64,000 bases of DNA from Haliotis asinina (Eukaryota > Mollusca > Gastropoda > Lepetellida > Haliotidae). This document shows, in pieces, positions 22,001-33,400 of the stretch. The DNA is taken from NCBI RefSeq assembly GCF_037392515.1, contig NC_090288.1, positions 58,389,673 through 58,453,672 on the forward strand, written 5' to 3'. Under the pieces are notes generated by a model. The model searched no databases, was not told where the DNA came from, and worked only from the letters and a program-made list of their open reading frames with translations. Numbering within the stretch: position 1 is the first letter of the stretch; each line of letters starts with the position of its first letter. The translations under genes and the position numbers were made by a program.

Positions 22001-24765
22001 CATTGAGAATTCTCTGGACCAGGGTCTGTACGACACTCGGAGTGTTGGGGGCAGTTTGTTTACATCGGAGCAGCCGTTGTGAATCACAGTTATCTCCCCT
22101 GATGGGTTGTTGTCACAGGGCTTGAAACGGAAGGTGATGTGGAAAGACTTGCCCAGAGTGTTGCTCTTGAAGAAAGGGATTGCGACACTGGAATCTTCGA
22201 ACAAGGCACAGCCCCCGCCTACAGCAGTGGGATCTTGGACGATGCGGGCGCTGTCGGGCCTGGTTCGTTTGAGCCATAGACCACGTGACAGGTCCTCTAT
22301 AGCTTGGTCAAAGGTCATGTTTAACATCACGAGGCATGGTGAAGGAACAGCTGTAAGAAATACATACTCATTAAATATTGCTAATCTTAATGGGACCATT
22401 TAGATCTAATATATATGTTTGTTTATTTATTGACTGCTAGTCTTAATAACTAATTTGACACAACATTTCTGAATCAGTTTTCATTATCACACATTTTGCT
22501 CATATGGGAGTGGGCGAAAGAGTGACTGAGATTTTAGCAACATTACAATATCACGACAGCAGGTCACCTGAAATGGGCTCTACAATTTGTATCCACGTGG
22601 AGACTCCAACGCGGGTTTCCGGTTTGTCGAACTTAAGCTTTATCTACTAGGCTATCCACCTCCCTTGTTTATACCGAACACGTTAGCGCGGGACGCCAAA
22701 ACATCGGGTTCAGTTCCCTACATGGGCATTCGTGAAGTCAAGTTTTGCTACGTCCCATACAATGCTGAATAATTGCAAAACGGAAAAAACAGTCAAGGAA
22801 GACACAATTTTTAAGATAGCTTTATATTAGCTAAGGCACCATATTGATACTATCTTGCAGTGGGGCCATCGTTACTGCCTGGCGTTTTGATGCCTCACAA
22901 CAATCACTGCCACCTGGTTCAACCCCTATGCACATGCATTCGCAGCAGTTCACAGTCTTAATATTGGATTATCATCTTACATCCACGTTGTGTGAAAACA
23001 ACCCAAGCTTATGCTACAACAGACGTATTCAGAATTGCCGGAATATCATTCAAAACAAAATAAGGGACAACTAAATATTCAAGTATATTGAATAAACTGG
23101 TTATATAGTTCTTCAAGTAATCATTTACAAAAAACAACAACTCAGATTGCGTTTCACCTGTCTATTAGAAAAATTAAAAGAGAGCGACATTCATTGCTAA
23201 ATATCCTGTGTAGAAACACGTGCATTTGTGTATAAGCAATAACAGAAATCGATATCGATTGAAAAAGGCGCAGTAAAACATTAATATAGAAAATATAGCA
23301 CTTTCTTCTGTAAAATCAAATACCAATATGAAATATCTTTTCTAGGACTTCTCATTGTTGGAGAATATATGCTTCGGTACCCATAGGGGCCAGTAGGGTA
23401 GCCTAATTGTTAAAGAGTTCTTTCGTCACTCCAACGGCCCAGGTTTGCTGATGACTAATTCTAACCCGAATCTTCATGGGTCATGAACCTGCGATCGCGG
23501 GTGTTAAGCCCCGTTAGCCTCGATTGTGTTTGTCAACACTATACCCAGAACAAGGAATATCTTAAATATCCTCCCACATGAAGCTAACACTCTGATACAG
23601 CTGAAATACTGTTAACCGAATTCGAAGTGATCAAAGCATCTCATTCAGTTGATCTTGATAAAACCATGCCATGCCTAGGTCCTACCTTGATTTTGTTCCA
23701 CTCTGCGAGGGGGGAAGGTCCTATCCGGACCCCATTCACACCTGCAGGTGTTCTGGTCCCAGATCAGACCGGTGTAGAAAGGCCAGTTGCAGTCTTCTGT
23801 GATCCACCCGTTGTCAGTCTTCCTGGCATACATGCTGGGGTTCTCTGGGTGTGGTTGGTGGAAGTTGCAGTTGGGGCCCTCCACCTCTTGGTCTTCATCC
23901 GGGACGGGCGTGGTAGGAACAGCAGTGGTAGTTGGTGGGGGAGGGGTGGTGGTCCTCCGTATCCCGTCCCTACATTGACAAGCATCGTGGTCGTATATCT
24001 GGTACAGGTTACACTCTTGGTCGATCCATTGCGATCTCCAACCGTTCCGAGAGAAAATCTGATAGGCGTTTTCCTGAGTCGGGTGAGGTCGTTTTACCCC
24101 CCTACGGCATTCTGAATGACAAAGTTACTGAAATTACCATTTTTGAAATAATTCACTATTTGACTCATAATAAGGATCAGAGTATTTAATACCATTAACT
24201 TAGCTGTTTTACTTACGTGCAATTTTGGTTTCTAAGTAATATTACTTTCAGTTACAGAAAGGATGTGATGAATATTTTTTTCGTACATGACAAAAACGAA
24301 TTCATATACATGAGAAACGAAATTTCATCTTTTTAGTGGGAGTCATTTCGTTTTTGCTGACCTTTACCACATGAAATCATTGTTAATTGATTGAAATTTA
24401 TACCCTCAAACGCCTCATGCCTATTACAAAACACTGCATCGCCTTGCCAATACCGTATTGTAAATAGTGTTTATGTCCGGAACATATTATGGATGTATGG
24501 GTGCAAAAAGACCTTAGAAAGCAGAGGCAGTGAAGTTAAAGGAGCAAATCCCATCAATATCCCATATGAGTTAACTTATATCAACGCTAACCCATTGCAG
24601 GCAAAAACGAAACGACACTTGATATCATCCAGTAGAGAAAATATCTAAGCCAACTAAAGTTACCAAATACATACCATTTAAAATTTGTCCATTAGTTAGC
24701 ACGACAAATAAAGTCACCAACAAAAAACAAATTGGATTCTGAAAATGCAAGAAAACGTGTCGCAT
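18977..24765 (-). CDS. Paralog of gene 1: secreted chitin-binding-like + laminin-G protein, six exons, 374 aa
   Basis: Minus-strand exons: 24675-24765, 23686-24111, 21941-22350, 20456-20552, 19781-19848, 18977-19009 (1125 nt, 374 residues plus stop). Intron phases are 1,1,0,1,0, the same as gene 1. Residues 1-27 are a signal peptide (core ICFLLVTLFVVLTNGQ). Cysteine repeats have Cys at 32/64/75/77 and 112/138/153/155, joined by a Thr/Pro linker (TTTPPPPTTT, 84-93). LamG spans about 174-372 and ends TRGCPQV with no acidic tail. The second repeat keeps GLIWDQNTCRCEWGPD, very close to gene 1. Inferred role: extracellular chitin-associated matrix protein. The donor of exon 5 (GTCTGT) is weak and exon 6 is only 33 nt, so the 3' end is the least sure part. 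Confidence 0.82.
19575..19745 (+). mobile_element. tRNA-derived SINE in gene 2 intron 5
   Basis: A-box-like gtgtagccaaatggtttaag, a decayed B box (agattcccg), the body with gtgtcccccgtcgtaatatt, then acggcgtacaattaaactca. It reads sense on plus, antisense to gene 2. Confidence 0.8.
19781..19848 (-). CDS. Gene 2 exon 5: laminin-G late segment
   Basis: Acceptor gtttcag, donor GAG|GTCTGT, phase 1 to 0, 68 nt. It encodes DIKTTDCPLTLPGEKSCVHL then DE; the core T-x-C-P-L-T matches gene 1 exon 5. The donor is non-ideal. Confidence 0.7.
20456..20552 (-). CDS. Gene 2 exon 4: laminin-G core
   Basis: Acceptor ctgtttcag, donor G|GTCAGT, phase 0 to 1, 97 nt. It encodes GWYDVDIRYEDNFLEVSVNN, the LamG strand pair. 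A 48-bp tandem array ends right at its acceptor. Confidence 0.88.
20560..21470. repeat. 48-bp tandem array (about 19 units) in gene 2 intron 3
   Basis: Units of aggtaacagtatatgcaact + tatagtgacagtgcgtgtag + agtccaat repeat about 19 times, nearly identical. Variation is limited to a few sites (acttata/acgtata, ccaat/cgat). The proximal unit is diverged and merges with the 3' splice site of exon 4 (tgaaacagtatatg on plus). With 48 = 16 codons and no stop in the unit, the array is open in several frames, including the frame of exon 4. Confidence 0.97.
21941..22350 (-). CDS. Gene 2 exon 3: N-terminal half of laminin-G
   Basis: Acceptor ttcttacag, donor ACG|GTAGGA, phase 1 to 0, 410 nt. It starts AVPSPCLVMLNMTFDQAIED and includes FHITFRFKPCDNN and EFSMEFES. 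It matches gene 1 exon 3 in start motif (P-C-x-x-M-x-N-x-T-F-D), length and phase. Confidence 0.88.
22350..23685. other. Gene 2 intron 2, with tRNA-SINE-like fragments
   Basis: Mostly AT-rich intron. Fragments with SINE character lie at about 22585-22665 (antisense: aggctatccacctccc, gggtttccgg) and 23385-23485 (agggtagcctaattgttaaa, A-box-like). No extra exon was recognised. Confidence 0.5.
23686..24111 (-). CDS. Gene 2 exon 2: two chitin-binding-like repeats with Thr/Pro linker
   Basis: Acceptor tcattcag, donor G|GTAGGA, phase 1-1, 426 nt. The first repeat contains HPTQENAYQIF and ends DACQCRDG; the linker is TTTPPPPTTTAVPTTPVP; the second contains HPENPSMYARK and GLIWDQNTCRC. It is 96 nt longer than the gene 1 counterpart, largely because of the linker. 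Confidence 0.88.
24675..24765 (-). CDS. Gene 2 exon 1: signal peptide
   Basis: On the minus strand the ATG at 24765 opens MRHVFLHFQNPICFLLVTLF, continuing VVLTNGQILN, and ends at G|GTATGT in phase 1, exactly the phase needed by exon 2. A shorter start inside the leader is not available. Found by phase and signal-peptide character, so less sure than the domain exons. Confidence 0.6.
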
Positions 24766-24949
24766 AAAAACCTTTGAGAAATTAACAAGTGGCAGGAATA
24801 TTCATGTAAATTCAAAACGATTAAGTTTGAATATAATTATAACGTTAATGAGTAGTTCTATTCATTACTAAAACCCACAATTTCAAGTTATTTTTTCACT
24901 TAAAGAATCAAAACCGTTTCGACAGACAGATATGACGTAGTAAGCAGCG

Positions 24950-25262
24950 TGATCACGAAACAATATCTCATCAAACCAGAAAGATTATACTGTTTTGGAC
25001 ACGAAACAATATCTCTATCAAACCAGAAAGGTTATACTGTTTTGGACACGAAACAATATCTCATCAAACCAGAAAGATTATACTGTTTTGGACACGAAAA
25101 AATATCTCTATCAAAACAGAAAGGTTATACTGTTTTGGACAAACCAGAAAGATTATTCTGATTTGGACAAACCAGAAAGGTTATACTGTTTTGGACAAAC
25201 CAGAAAGGTTATACTGTTTTGGACAAACCAGAAAAGTTATACTGTTTTAGATACAAAACAAA
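24950..25262. repeat. Two-level tandem array upstream of gene 2
   Basis: Three to four units of about 46 bp (cacgaaacaatatctcatca + aaccagaaagattatactgt + tttgga) are followed by five shorter units of about 28 bp lacking the cgaaacaatatct part. The short form looks like an internally deleted derivative that was then amplified. The array starts about 185 bp upstream of the gene 2 ATG. Confidence 0.92.
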
Positions 25263-27740
25263 GGAAGTAAGAAACAATTACTCATACATTGTCGTCCAAA
25301 CTTAAATCAATGCGCAGTGATCAACGTTAACAAAGCAATTACAGTATAGTTCCGGGTAAAGACCCCATGCTACTACATACCTTATACATAGTTATGCTTC
25401 CAGTGTTCAAATAAGTTAAGTAAAGGCTGAGAAAAACTCCGTTCTTTCGTTTTATACGAAGCCCCTGGAGTGTCCAACCAAAGTCAAATTGGCCGGAGGT
25501 GGAAAGCGGCTTATGGGTGATTTTCTCTACTAATTGATATTTACATATACAAATCCTTTCGCGTGGGCAAACTCAATTTAACCAATGAAAGACCGTGTTC
25601 GCGAGACTACGTCATAAGGTCAAGACAACAGAAAGCTGCGTGCCAAGAGAAACGTTTCCTTCAAGAACAGACTTGTTTGTTTGTCAAGACTGAATTCTGT
25701 GAAGAGGAGAAAAAAAAGTTGTTTCTACCTACATAAACAAATTTTACTTATAGTTCTACGTGCCTAGACACCATAAATTGTGTTTATTTTCAGTTTTAAT
25801 GTTGTTGTTGTTTTTGCAGATGAATAACTTGTTTTAATATATCGAACGTTGATATAACCCTGTATTAAACCGAATTCAAGTGATGAGGACGATGTTATGA
25901 ATACTGGCAACATTTAACTACGTACGCATTTAGAAATATGTGCATTTCAATACTTCAGGTATTGTGACGGGTGTCATGTCGTCATTCAGAACAGGTGCCT
26001 TAATGTAACGCTTGTAATATAAAACCAATATAATCCTCGCCTTATTCTAGACATAATTCACAGGGACATATACAAATATGAGAAAATCACAGGTACATTT
26101 AAACTGGAAGCAGTTAAGGTCTTGCCTTCATAACAGTAAATGCCGCGAGATGCTTCATTCCTCAAAAACAAACCTCTAGGATTAGTGGTGGGTACTTGCG
26201 CCCCCTGTTTTATTTTCCTATTTGAACAGTCTCTTCTTTCCTTCTCGCAAACCAGCGTTATTGTTTGCACGCAGTTTAAAATTTCTGAGACCAAAATTCT
26301 CCCTAAACAAGTTAAGTTTACAAACGGATATGAGTTCGCGACGTCCAATATACAGCGATATTTGAGACGTTCCGGCTAGCGTCAATGTCGTTTGTGTTGT
26401 CAAGATGATTGGATATGCAGCCCAGAACGTGTTCCTCCACTGGTTGAGATACAGCGCATATATTTTTTAAGAAGGCCAGCTTAGTCTGTGAAAAGCGCCC
26501 TCACTTACAGTATACACACACCTGTAGTCAAGACATCAGGGCCATACCTCATATACCTTAAGGGAAATAGGCTGTTTCTTCACTATTTTAATTACTTCTG
26601 CAAATTTTTAAGAAATCCGAAAATCAACAGAACGTTGTTTTTCAATTCCCTGTGCAATGTGAAGATCGTCAGCGTAATCCTTCAATAAGCACGTGGCGTT
26701 TTCTACAACGAAGAGACTGTGCATGGAATGAGCATACCTACAGCGTAAATACTACCGTCCTTTAACCCTATGGCCATATATTGCACCCGTGAAACTTGTC
26801 AGCAGTAAATGAATAGGTGGTGTTCATGGAGATAGTTTTAGCCCTTACTTATTAATGTTAACAACAGAATGTCTGTCGATTTAGAATAAAGTTCTGCTTT
26901 CATTTTTTAGTTGATATTTGAGTAAGAGGTGACTGTATCCACACAAAAAATCATGTTAACGTTCTACAGCATAGAATGCCCATAGTTAGTTGGGACACTC
27001 CCATATAAGACATGCACGTAACTTTGAATGTTCGTAACATGTAATTGCAGATTAAGAAAAACACAAATACAACGAGTGTGACAGGAGCATTTATTGAAAA
27101 CATTAACGAAGGTAATAACCCTAAAAATATCACAGAAAATATCAATGTGCAGCTAAAACGGAATTCACAGACTGTAGATTTATGCTGATGCTTCATCTCT
27201 TAATGAATGAGGATAATGGATATGGAACACGTCATTATAGACATAGCCATACCAAATATAAATAGAAGGAAGCAGTTCGTAATCTCTCTCAAGAAAACTA
27301 AAACATTAATAACTTAAAAATAGTTTTACTCCATATTTGTATTAAAATCATTTTAAAGTAAATATTCGTAATATAGTATTAATAAAAACAGACCCAACAT
27401 GGAACCCATTCCTATGAGGTTGTTGAAACAAATGTTTATAACGCATACTAAATACATGTTGATCAGGTCAAAATTGTTAGACAGTCAGTCTCTTAAAATA
27501 TAAATGGAGAACAAAACGGATAAACAAAACACATTTGCTCTGATTCGAACGGTCACGTCTACATTCCTCCAACATATGACTGATGTTACCTGGTCTCTTT
27601 CCACACAGCGACCTAATATAGCAGTTACGACCACCGAAGCGCAAATAATAACATCGGTTCGGAGAACGTGGCCCAGTACAGCAGAGGCGGCTCTCTATCT
27701 CCTGTCGTTTTTAAATGTCGTTTAAAATGAGACACAACGA
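25263..27740. other. Spacer upstream of gene 2; no supportable gene
   Basis: AT-rich. At 25575-25625 there are a CCAAT motif (aaccaatgaaag) and a CRE-like tacgtcataagg, which could belong to a distal promoter; that is a guess. Short ORFs here have no coding character. Confidence 0.4.
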
Positions 27741-27858
27741 CCAGGACCCACTTTCACACAGTGATCTTAGCACTAAAAGCATTTTTTAGTTTTAGTCTAT
27801 GTTAGAATATAGCAGTTACGATCGTCGTAGTTTACGATCGATTTTGTAAAGCGAGCCC
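27741..27858. mobile_element. Probable MITE with imperfect terminal inverted repeats
   Basis: The left end ggacccactttcacacagtg and the inverse of the right end (gggctcgctttacaaaatcg) match imperfectly. The interior contains acgatcgtcgtagtttacga. The form resembles short palindromic elements of the gggcccgctttac...cgatcgta type. No target-site duplication was identified. Confidence 0.45.
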
Positions 27859-27859
27859 A

Positions 27860-29350
27860 TGAACCATATCAAAGAACGAGAGAGCACCTTCATGAAGATT
27901 AGAAAGTTGTACTACGACCACAGTAGCTACTCGTAACTAATTACGTAAAAAAAACCCGGGGCTCAACAAATGTTAAACTTGCTTGGAATTCCAATATATG
28001 ACGAGAAATTACAGTATATGTTTGCTTACCGGATTCAATTTTCAGTGTTGAGCTCAATGTAAGCTTGAGTGTTGCTGTGAATATGACTCAATCGAATTCT
28101 TTAGAAAAGACACCAAATAAATCATAAAACTCACATTGTTTGACCAGAGGTCATACCTACCACTGTTCTTACCTACTTTGTTTTGAATCCTTAAACAATT
28201 CAGACTTTAAGGACGCTCAATAATTTGATGATCAGCTGATCCTGACGCGCTGTCAGATGCATGCTTACAAGAGACTTGAATGACAAAGTACTTGGTGGTC
28301 ACCAATCACCATGAATGTACATTTACCTGTGGGGAAATCCAAATTAAAAATCCGGGACATCAAAGTCGCAATAGCTCGCGCAATTAAGTTTGAAATAATT
28401 CATTTACAGCTGGTAGCTAGACAGCCCACGGAAAACACGGTAATTCTATATATGAATGTCACATTGTGATCAATGCAGATTTATCAAGGCACATTGGTTA
28501 AACAATAATCTACAATGTTTTATTATTATATGGGTGTTTATACATTTTCCTCCTTATAGCCCTACGGTCATAATGACTGCCACTACGACTAACCGATGAC
28601 GTACACGAAGGCCAGTATGAAATATTCATCTACGACAGATTTATTCATTTACTACCGAAACTGTTTTTTCCGAAAAGTATCGGTCAAGGAAATCAAGAAA
28701 ATGACTAAAAATGGCAAAATTACAAGAAAAACCGGGTTCACACTAGCAAAGAGTGATGACCGCTATATACGGCTTTGTTTTGAATGAAATCTTTAGACTC
28801 CTACCACGAGCAGAAGACAAATATGCCGACTATCAAGCCGATTTGATCCACTTAACCACACTGGTAGATCTCTTTGATGCGAGCCTAGTGTATTGTAATT
28901 ATGGATCAGTACAACTCATGTTATTAAGCCATAAAATCATAGCATAGATGCCAATAACAGTGAAACGCAAAAGCTGTTTTAAACTTGAGTCAGATACCAC
29001 AAACATGACCACACTTGTCCACATATGAACAACTCAAATGTCAACAAATTCATCTAAATGAAAACGTATTTTATACACGTGATGCACAATTGCAAAAGAT
29101 AATACAGTGACAGAAACAATGTTGTAATGAATATAAATATATAAACTCCAATTCAACCATGACAAACGATCAGAAAGTGTCACTGATATACACAGCATAC
29201 GACGGCAGTTGGGTACGGACTTCTTTAGCGATGAGAGACATCAAAATCACATGCCGTAGATTACAAAGCTGTTCATAGGAACAGGATATGCCACGTGTCC
29301 CTAAACTTGACATTCTGTTGAGGTAACGTAATACCAGTAAGTGAACAATT
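27860..29350. other. AT-rich spacer, no feature recognised
   Basis: Short ORFs at 28596-28787 and 28753-28947 overlap in different frames, have biased composition and no splice context. Nothing supportable. Confidence 0.4.
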
Positions 29351-29359
29351 TCCCCTGTT

Positions 29360-29490
29360 CTTACCAGTATTCAAGCAATATTGCGGAGGTAGGGGATGGT
29401 AAGCCATCCATATTGGAATTAAACCCGGGCCCCAGCATAACGCAGGAGCACTTTAACCGTTCGGCAACCGAATCGTACTAACCACTATAT
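29360..29490 (-). mobile_element. tRNA-derived SINE fragment, antisense
   Basis: Reverse-strand B-box-like (plus ttaaacccgggcc) and A-box-like (plus cactttaaccgttcggcaac) segments, with the 3' body (cagtattcaagcaatattgc) on the left. Confidence 0.65.
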
Positions 29491-29779
29491 GCCACCCACC
29501 GCGTCCAAGTTAATGTTATCAATTCCTTATTTCTTATGTCAATGCAGACAAATATACTAACATCTGTTATGGGAATATTTCCAAATATTCGATTTTTCTA
29601 ATATATGTCAGGAACGAGAAAGGGGGCATAATTCCGTGACAATAAGAATCACTAACTGTAGAGTCCCACAGGATAAGCTACGTACATCAACAAGTTTTAG
29701 TGAATGCATAATGGGAATGTTCTGATTACCAAGAAAAGTGATTACGACCGTTTTGTACAACCTTAAAGGGATTCCTTTC

Positions 29780-29812
29780 ACGAAAGTAGACGGTAGACGG
29801 TAGACGGTAGAG
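29780..29812. repeat. (GGTAGAC)n short repeat
   Basis: About four units of ggtagac/agtagac in tandem at the edge of an AT-rich spacer. Confidence 0.85.
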
Positions 29813-29950
29813 TTGTTGATACAGGTTGAACTTTCACCACAGACAAAATATGTAGTTTACTCTTTGTGTCACAACATTTTGCAACAGTATTATCAGATAG
29901 ATCTATTCAGGAACACGTCCCTTGGAGAAAACGCCCGAATATACTGATGA

Positions 29951-29956
29951 TTTATT
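29951..29956 (-). other. Polyadenylation signal of the ABCA gene
   Basis: Minus-strand AATAAA (plus tttatt) about 100 bases downstream of the ABCA stop codon. Confidence 0.55.
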
Positions 29957-30054
29957 GCAATGAAACACTGTCAACAGCAACGAGATCACAGCGTCAATCC
30001 GAGAGAGTCAGTAGCAAGAACTCACATAAGTAGTATCACACATGCTAGCAATAT

Positions 30055-30487
30055 CTAGCAACAACATACTCTCTTGCAGAAACTTGTTTTATCTTCTTTA
30101 GAAGGTTTCTGAGCGCGTGTGAAGGTCAGGAATACTTGTTCCAAGGTAGTCTGGTGCACAGAATAGTCCTCCACACCGAACTGTGCCTTCGTGTCCTCCA
30201 TCAGACTGAACACCTGAGCCAGTCGGACGCTGGCATCCGGGATCTGAAAGTGGGCATATCCTTGATGGTCATCGAACACCTGGGCGTGGGGGTAACTGGC
30301 CTTAATGAAGGTGATTAGGGGCTCAGTAGGGGCGTTCGTCAGTCCATTGTCCATAACGCCCATCCTAGCTATCAAGGTGTAACCCTGACCAAACTTGTTC
30401 TTTAGATGCTGTGGGGTTCCCAGGCAGACAAAGCGCCCATTGACCATGATGGCGATTCTCGTACACAGGGCATCACATTCTTCCATG
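30055..30487 (-). CDS. ABCA last exon: NBD2 H-loop and C-terminal domain
   Basis: Acceptor tgttgacag, phase 2, TAG stop. It contains [49 protein letters not shown] and a tail ending CKRVCCC. Confidence 0.95.
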
Positions 30488-33400
30488 CTGTCAACAGAAA
30501 GCAGGACTGAATTAGAATTTCAACATACATTTGGCAACAGAGACCTAAGTGAGGAAGAAATAACGTTCTTCCCGTACAATATATTTCTGAGACACTCAGT
30601 CTATCTGGACTTACAAAACAGTGAGTGAGTAGGTTTTGCACAGCTTTTAGCAATATTCCAGCAATCTCACGGCGGGGAAAACCAGAAATAAGCTTCACAT
30701 TTTGTACCCATTAGGGGAATCGAACCCGAACCTTCAGCGAGATGAGCAGACGCTTTAGACACAAGGCTATCCCACGGTCCCTCATACAGAATACATATGA
30801 AGCGTCACCACCAGAAAGTATTCAGTCTAGATTAGTGCAGTTCAGGCAGTTGTTATTTTGCAATCAACAGATGGGGATATCATTCAATAACTTCTTATTC
30901 TACACAAACCTGTGGGATGTCAGTATAAGTGTTCTGCCGCACTCCCTAACTTTTGATAGGACGTTCCAGAGCTGCCTCCTGGCCTTAGGGTCCATCCCTG
31001 TTGACGGCTCATCCAGCATGATGAAGGCTGGGTCTCCAACCAGAGCAATGGCGGTGCTTAGCTTCCGTTTGTTGCCACCACTGTAAAGCCGAAAAAATCT
31101 GGAGATGACCATCGTGTTAGCTTAGCTACTGCTCTGGGTTCTGGTTTTCTGAATGAAATACACCTGCCTGTCTTCATCCGTTAGTAATGTACAGACACCA
31201 CACACATGATTTCTGGCTACTAATAATATCAACAAAGACGCTAGATGCATCGGGTTAACATATCAACCATGACTACACACAATAAATTGTAATATGACTT
31301 GCAACATCAATGACGCTAAAGTTGATTTCTGGAACAGATAGAATGGATGTCTGGTCACAGCATTGCTGCCCACCCTATCGTAGTCACACACTACCTACGG
31401 ACGCCTACATCAGAACTCCACAATGCAACAAGCTAAATTCTTTCAGAGTATGCATGCTCCTGTTCTATTCCAGCTTGCATTCGCCTGTGATGAGTTAAAG
31501 GGTTTCTGTTGATCCCGATTCATGTTATGTTTAGACATATAACAGGACGATTGATGTTTTTATCATAATCAAATCCAGTTTCGATGTGTCCAGATATCAC
31601 CTAAACCACTGGGCCAACTAACGTCCCTATACCTACCTGTAGTTCCCAGTTGGTCTGTCGCCATACTGGGTCAGCATCATGATTTCCAGCAGTTTGTCGC
31701 AGACTCCGGGAATACATCTCTCGGGAACTCCTTTGAGTCTGGCATACATGGTGAGAGTCTCTCGTCCGGTCATCTGGTCAATCAGGGCATCGAATTGGGG
31801 ACAGTAGCCCATGTTCTCCTGCACCTATTGGAAAAGGGGTACCAAATACGTAGAAAATATTCAAGACACATTATATTTTACTTTGGAACAAGCGTTTGGA
31901 TCATTGATTCGGCAGGTACGCTGCTCCGTGTAATTTAAAGCATAGATTGTGTTCATGGGTGATGAGTTTAACTTAAGGTCTCACTTAACAGAGTTTAATG
32001 CCTTAGCTAATATGGGTAGTCTTTGGTCTATATCACTAAAAGGTCCAATTTAATTGTTTACACATATACTTCAAAATGTGAAAGAATTGAATGGTCATTA
32101 CTTACATATTATACGAAATACGTGTTTAGTAGTATGGATTTGTGCACGAGGGCATTTCAAACCTGCTGTGTATTGTTCTTGATGTCATATGACCAGAGAT
32201 AAGCATTCCCATTCGTCACCATCACATCTCCCGTCAACATCTTAAACGTCGTGGTCTTCCCGGCGCCATTTTGACCAAGAAGACCGAAGCACTCCTTCTC
32301 CGGTATCCCTACGCTGATGTGGTCGACGGCCACAAAGTTCCCATAGCGTTTGTACAGATTCTTCAAAACGAGGGCATCATCTGCTTCACTTTTGGTAGGA
32401 GATGATGACGCAACGCGCTGTTTCTCGGCTGCAACGTCGTTGTCTTCATCCTCAACGTTTTCCATATGCACGATGTCATCCGCATTGACCTCCTTCGGAC
32501 GGAGAAAGTACCATATACGCTGTGGGATCTGGTATTCTATACACAGAGTGAGGGCGATGAACACACAGCCTTGCAGGAGCATGAAGATGAGAAACCGACC
32601 GATCCCAGGGGTGTCCCATTCGAGATAGTTGGAGTAGAACTTCAGACAGGTGTCGCCACCACAGTTTCCTGGAGAGAGTACAACACGAGGCTTCAGAATA
32701 ACACATGAATGGTCATTACAGACCCCCAATACAAATATTCAAAAGTGATTTCAAACAGGATTGAACTTGTTGGCTAAGCGCTCGTCGGTTCTGTCAGTGT
32801 TTGCAAATGGTCGGCATTTTTCATTATTTAACCTTAAATGGAAATGTCAAAAGGTTTTTCTTGCAAACTCGGTCTTGTGGAGATGTGGAGATTTGAGAAA
32901 CAAGATGCTTAGTTAAGCCTTACCGAACACAATCACATTCTCCACCGATTTCTAATATTTTGTCACAGTTTCGGTGCTAACTATCTATAACCAACATGTT
33001 ACTTTAAATACAATGCTTTTGGGAAAGTGTAACATGTGTTATATGTATGGGAAAACACATTCTCGGTAAGGTATAGATTTAAGTGCGTTTGTGAGTTTTG
33101 TCACATCGGACATACGGTCAACTGTAACATGCGTTATACATATATGGGAAAACACATTCTCGGTAAGGTATAGATTGAAGTGCATTTGGGAGTTTAGTCA
33201 CATCGGATATTCGAACCCACACTCTCTGAGTCTCACACCAAATCGCCAGAACATAAATTAAGAGATCTAACCCACACAGGTATTAAGGCTTCCACGAAAA
33301 TGGAAATGGAACTGGAGGCCTAGATCATATATTTTGCTTGCCACTCTATTTCAAACTGACACAAAAAAACCCTGGAATATTGCAGCGTGAGTCGTAAAAT

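Noticed and set aside
23627-24115. 162-codon plus-strand ORF
   Set aside because: Antisense shadow of gene 2 exon 2; the minus strand has the cysteine repeats and correct splice sites.
26951-27196. Hydrophobic minus-strand ORF as a gene 2 signal-peptide exon
   Set aside because: No usable donor in phase 1; the exon at 24675-24765 fits both phase and position.
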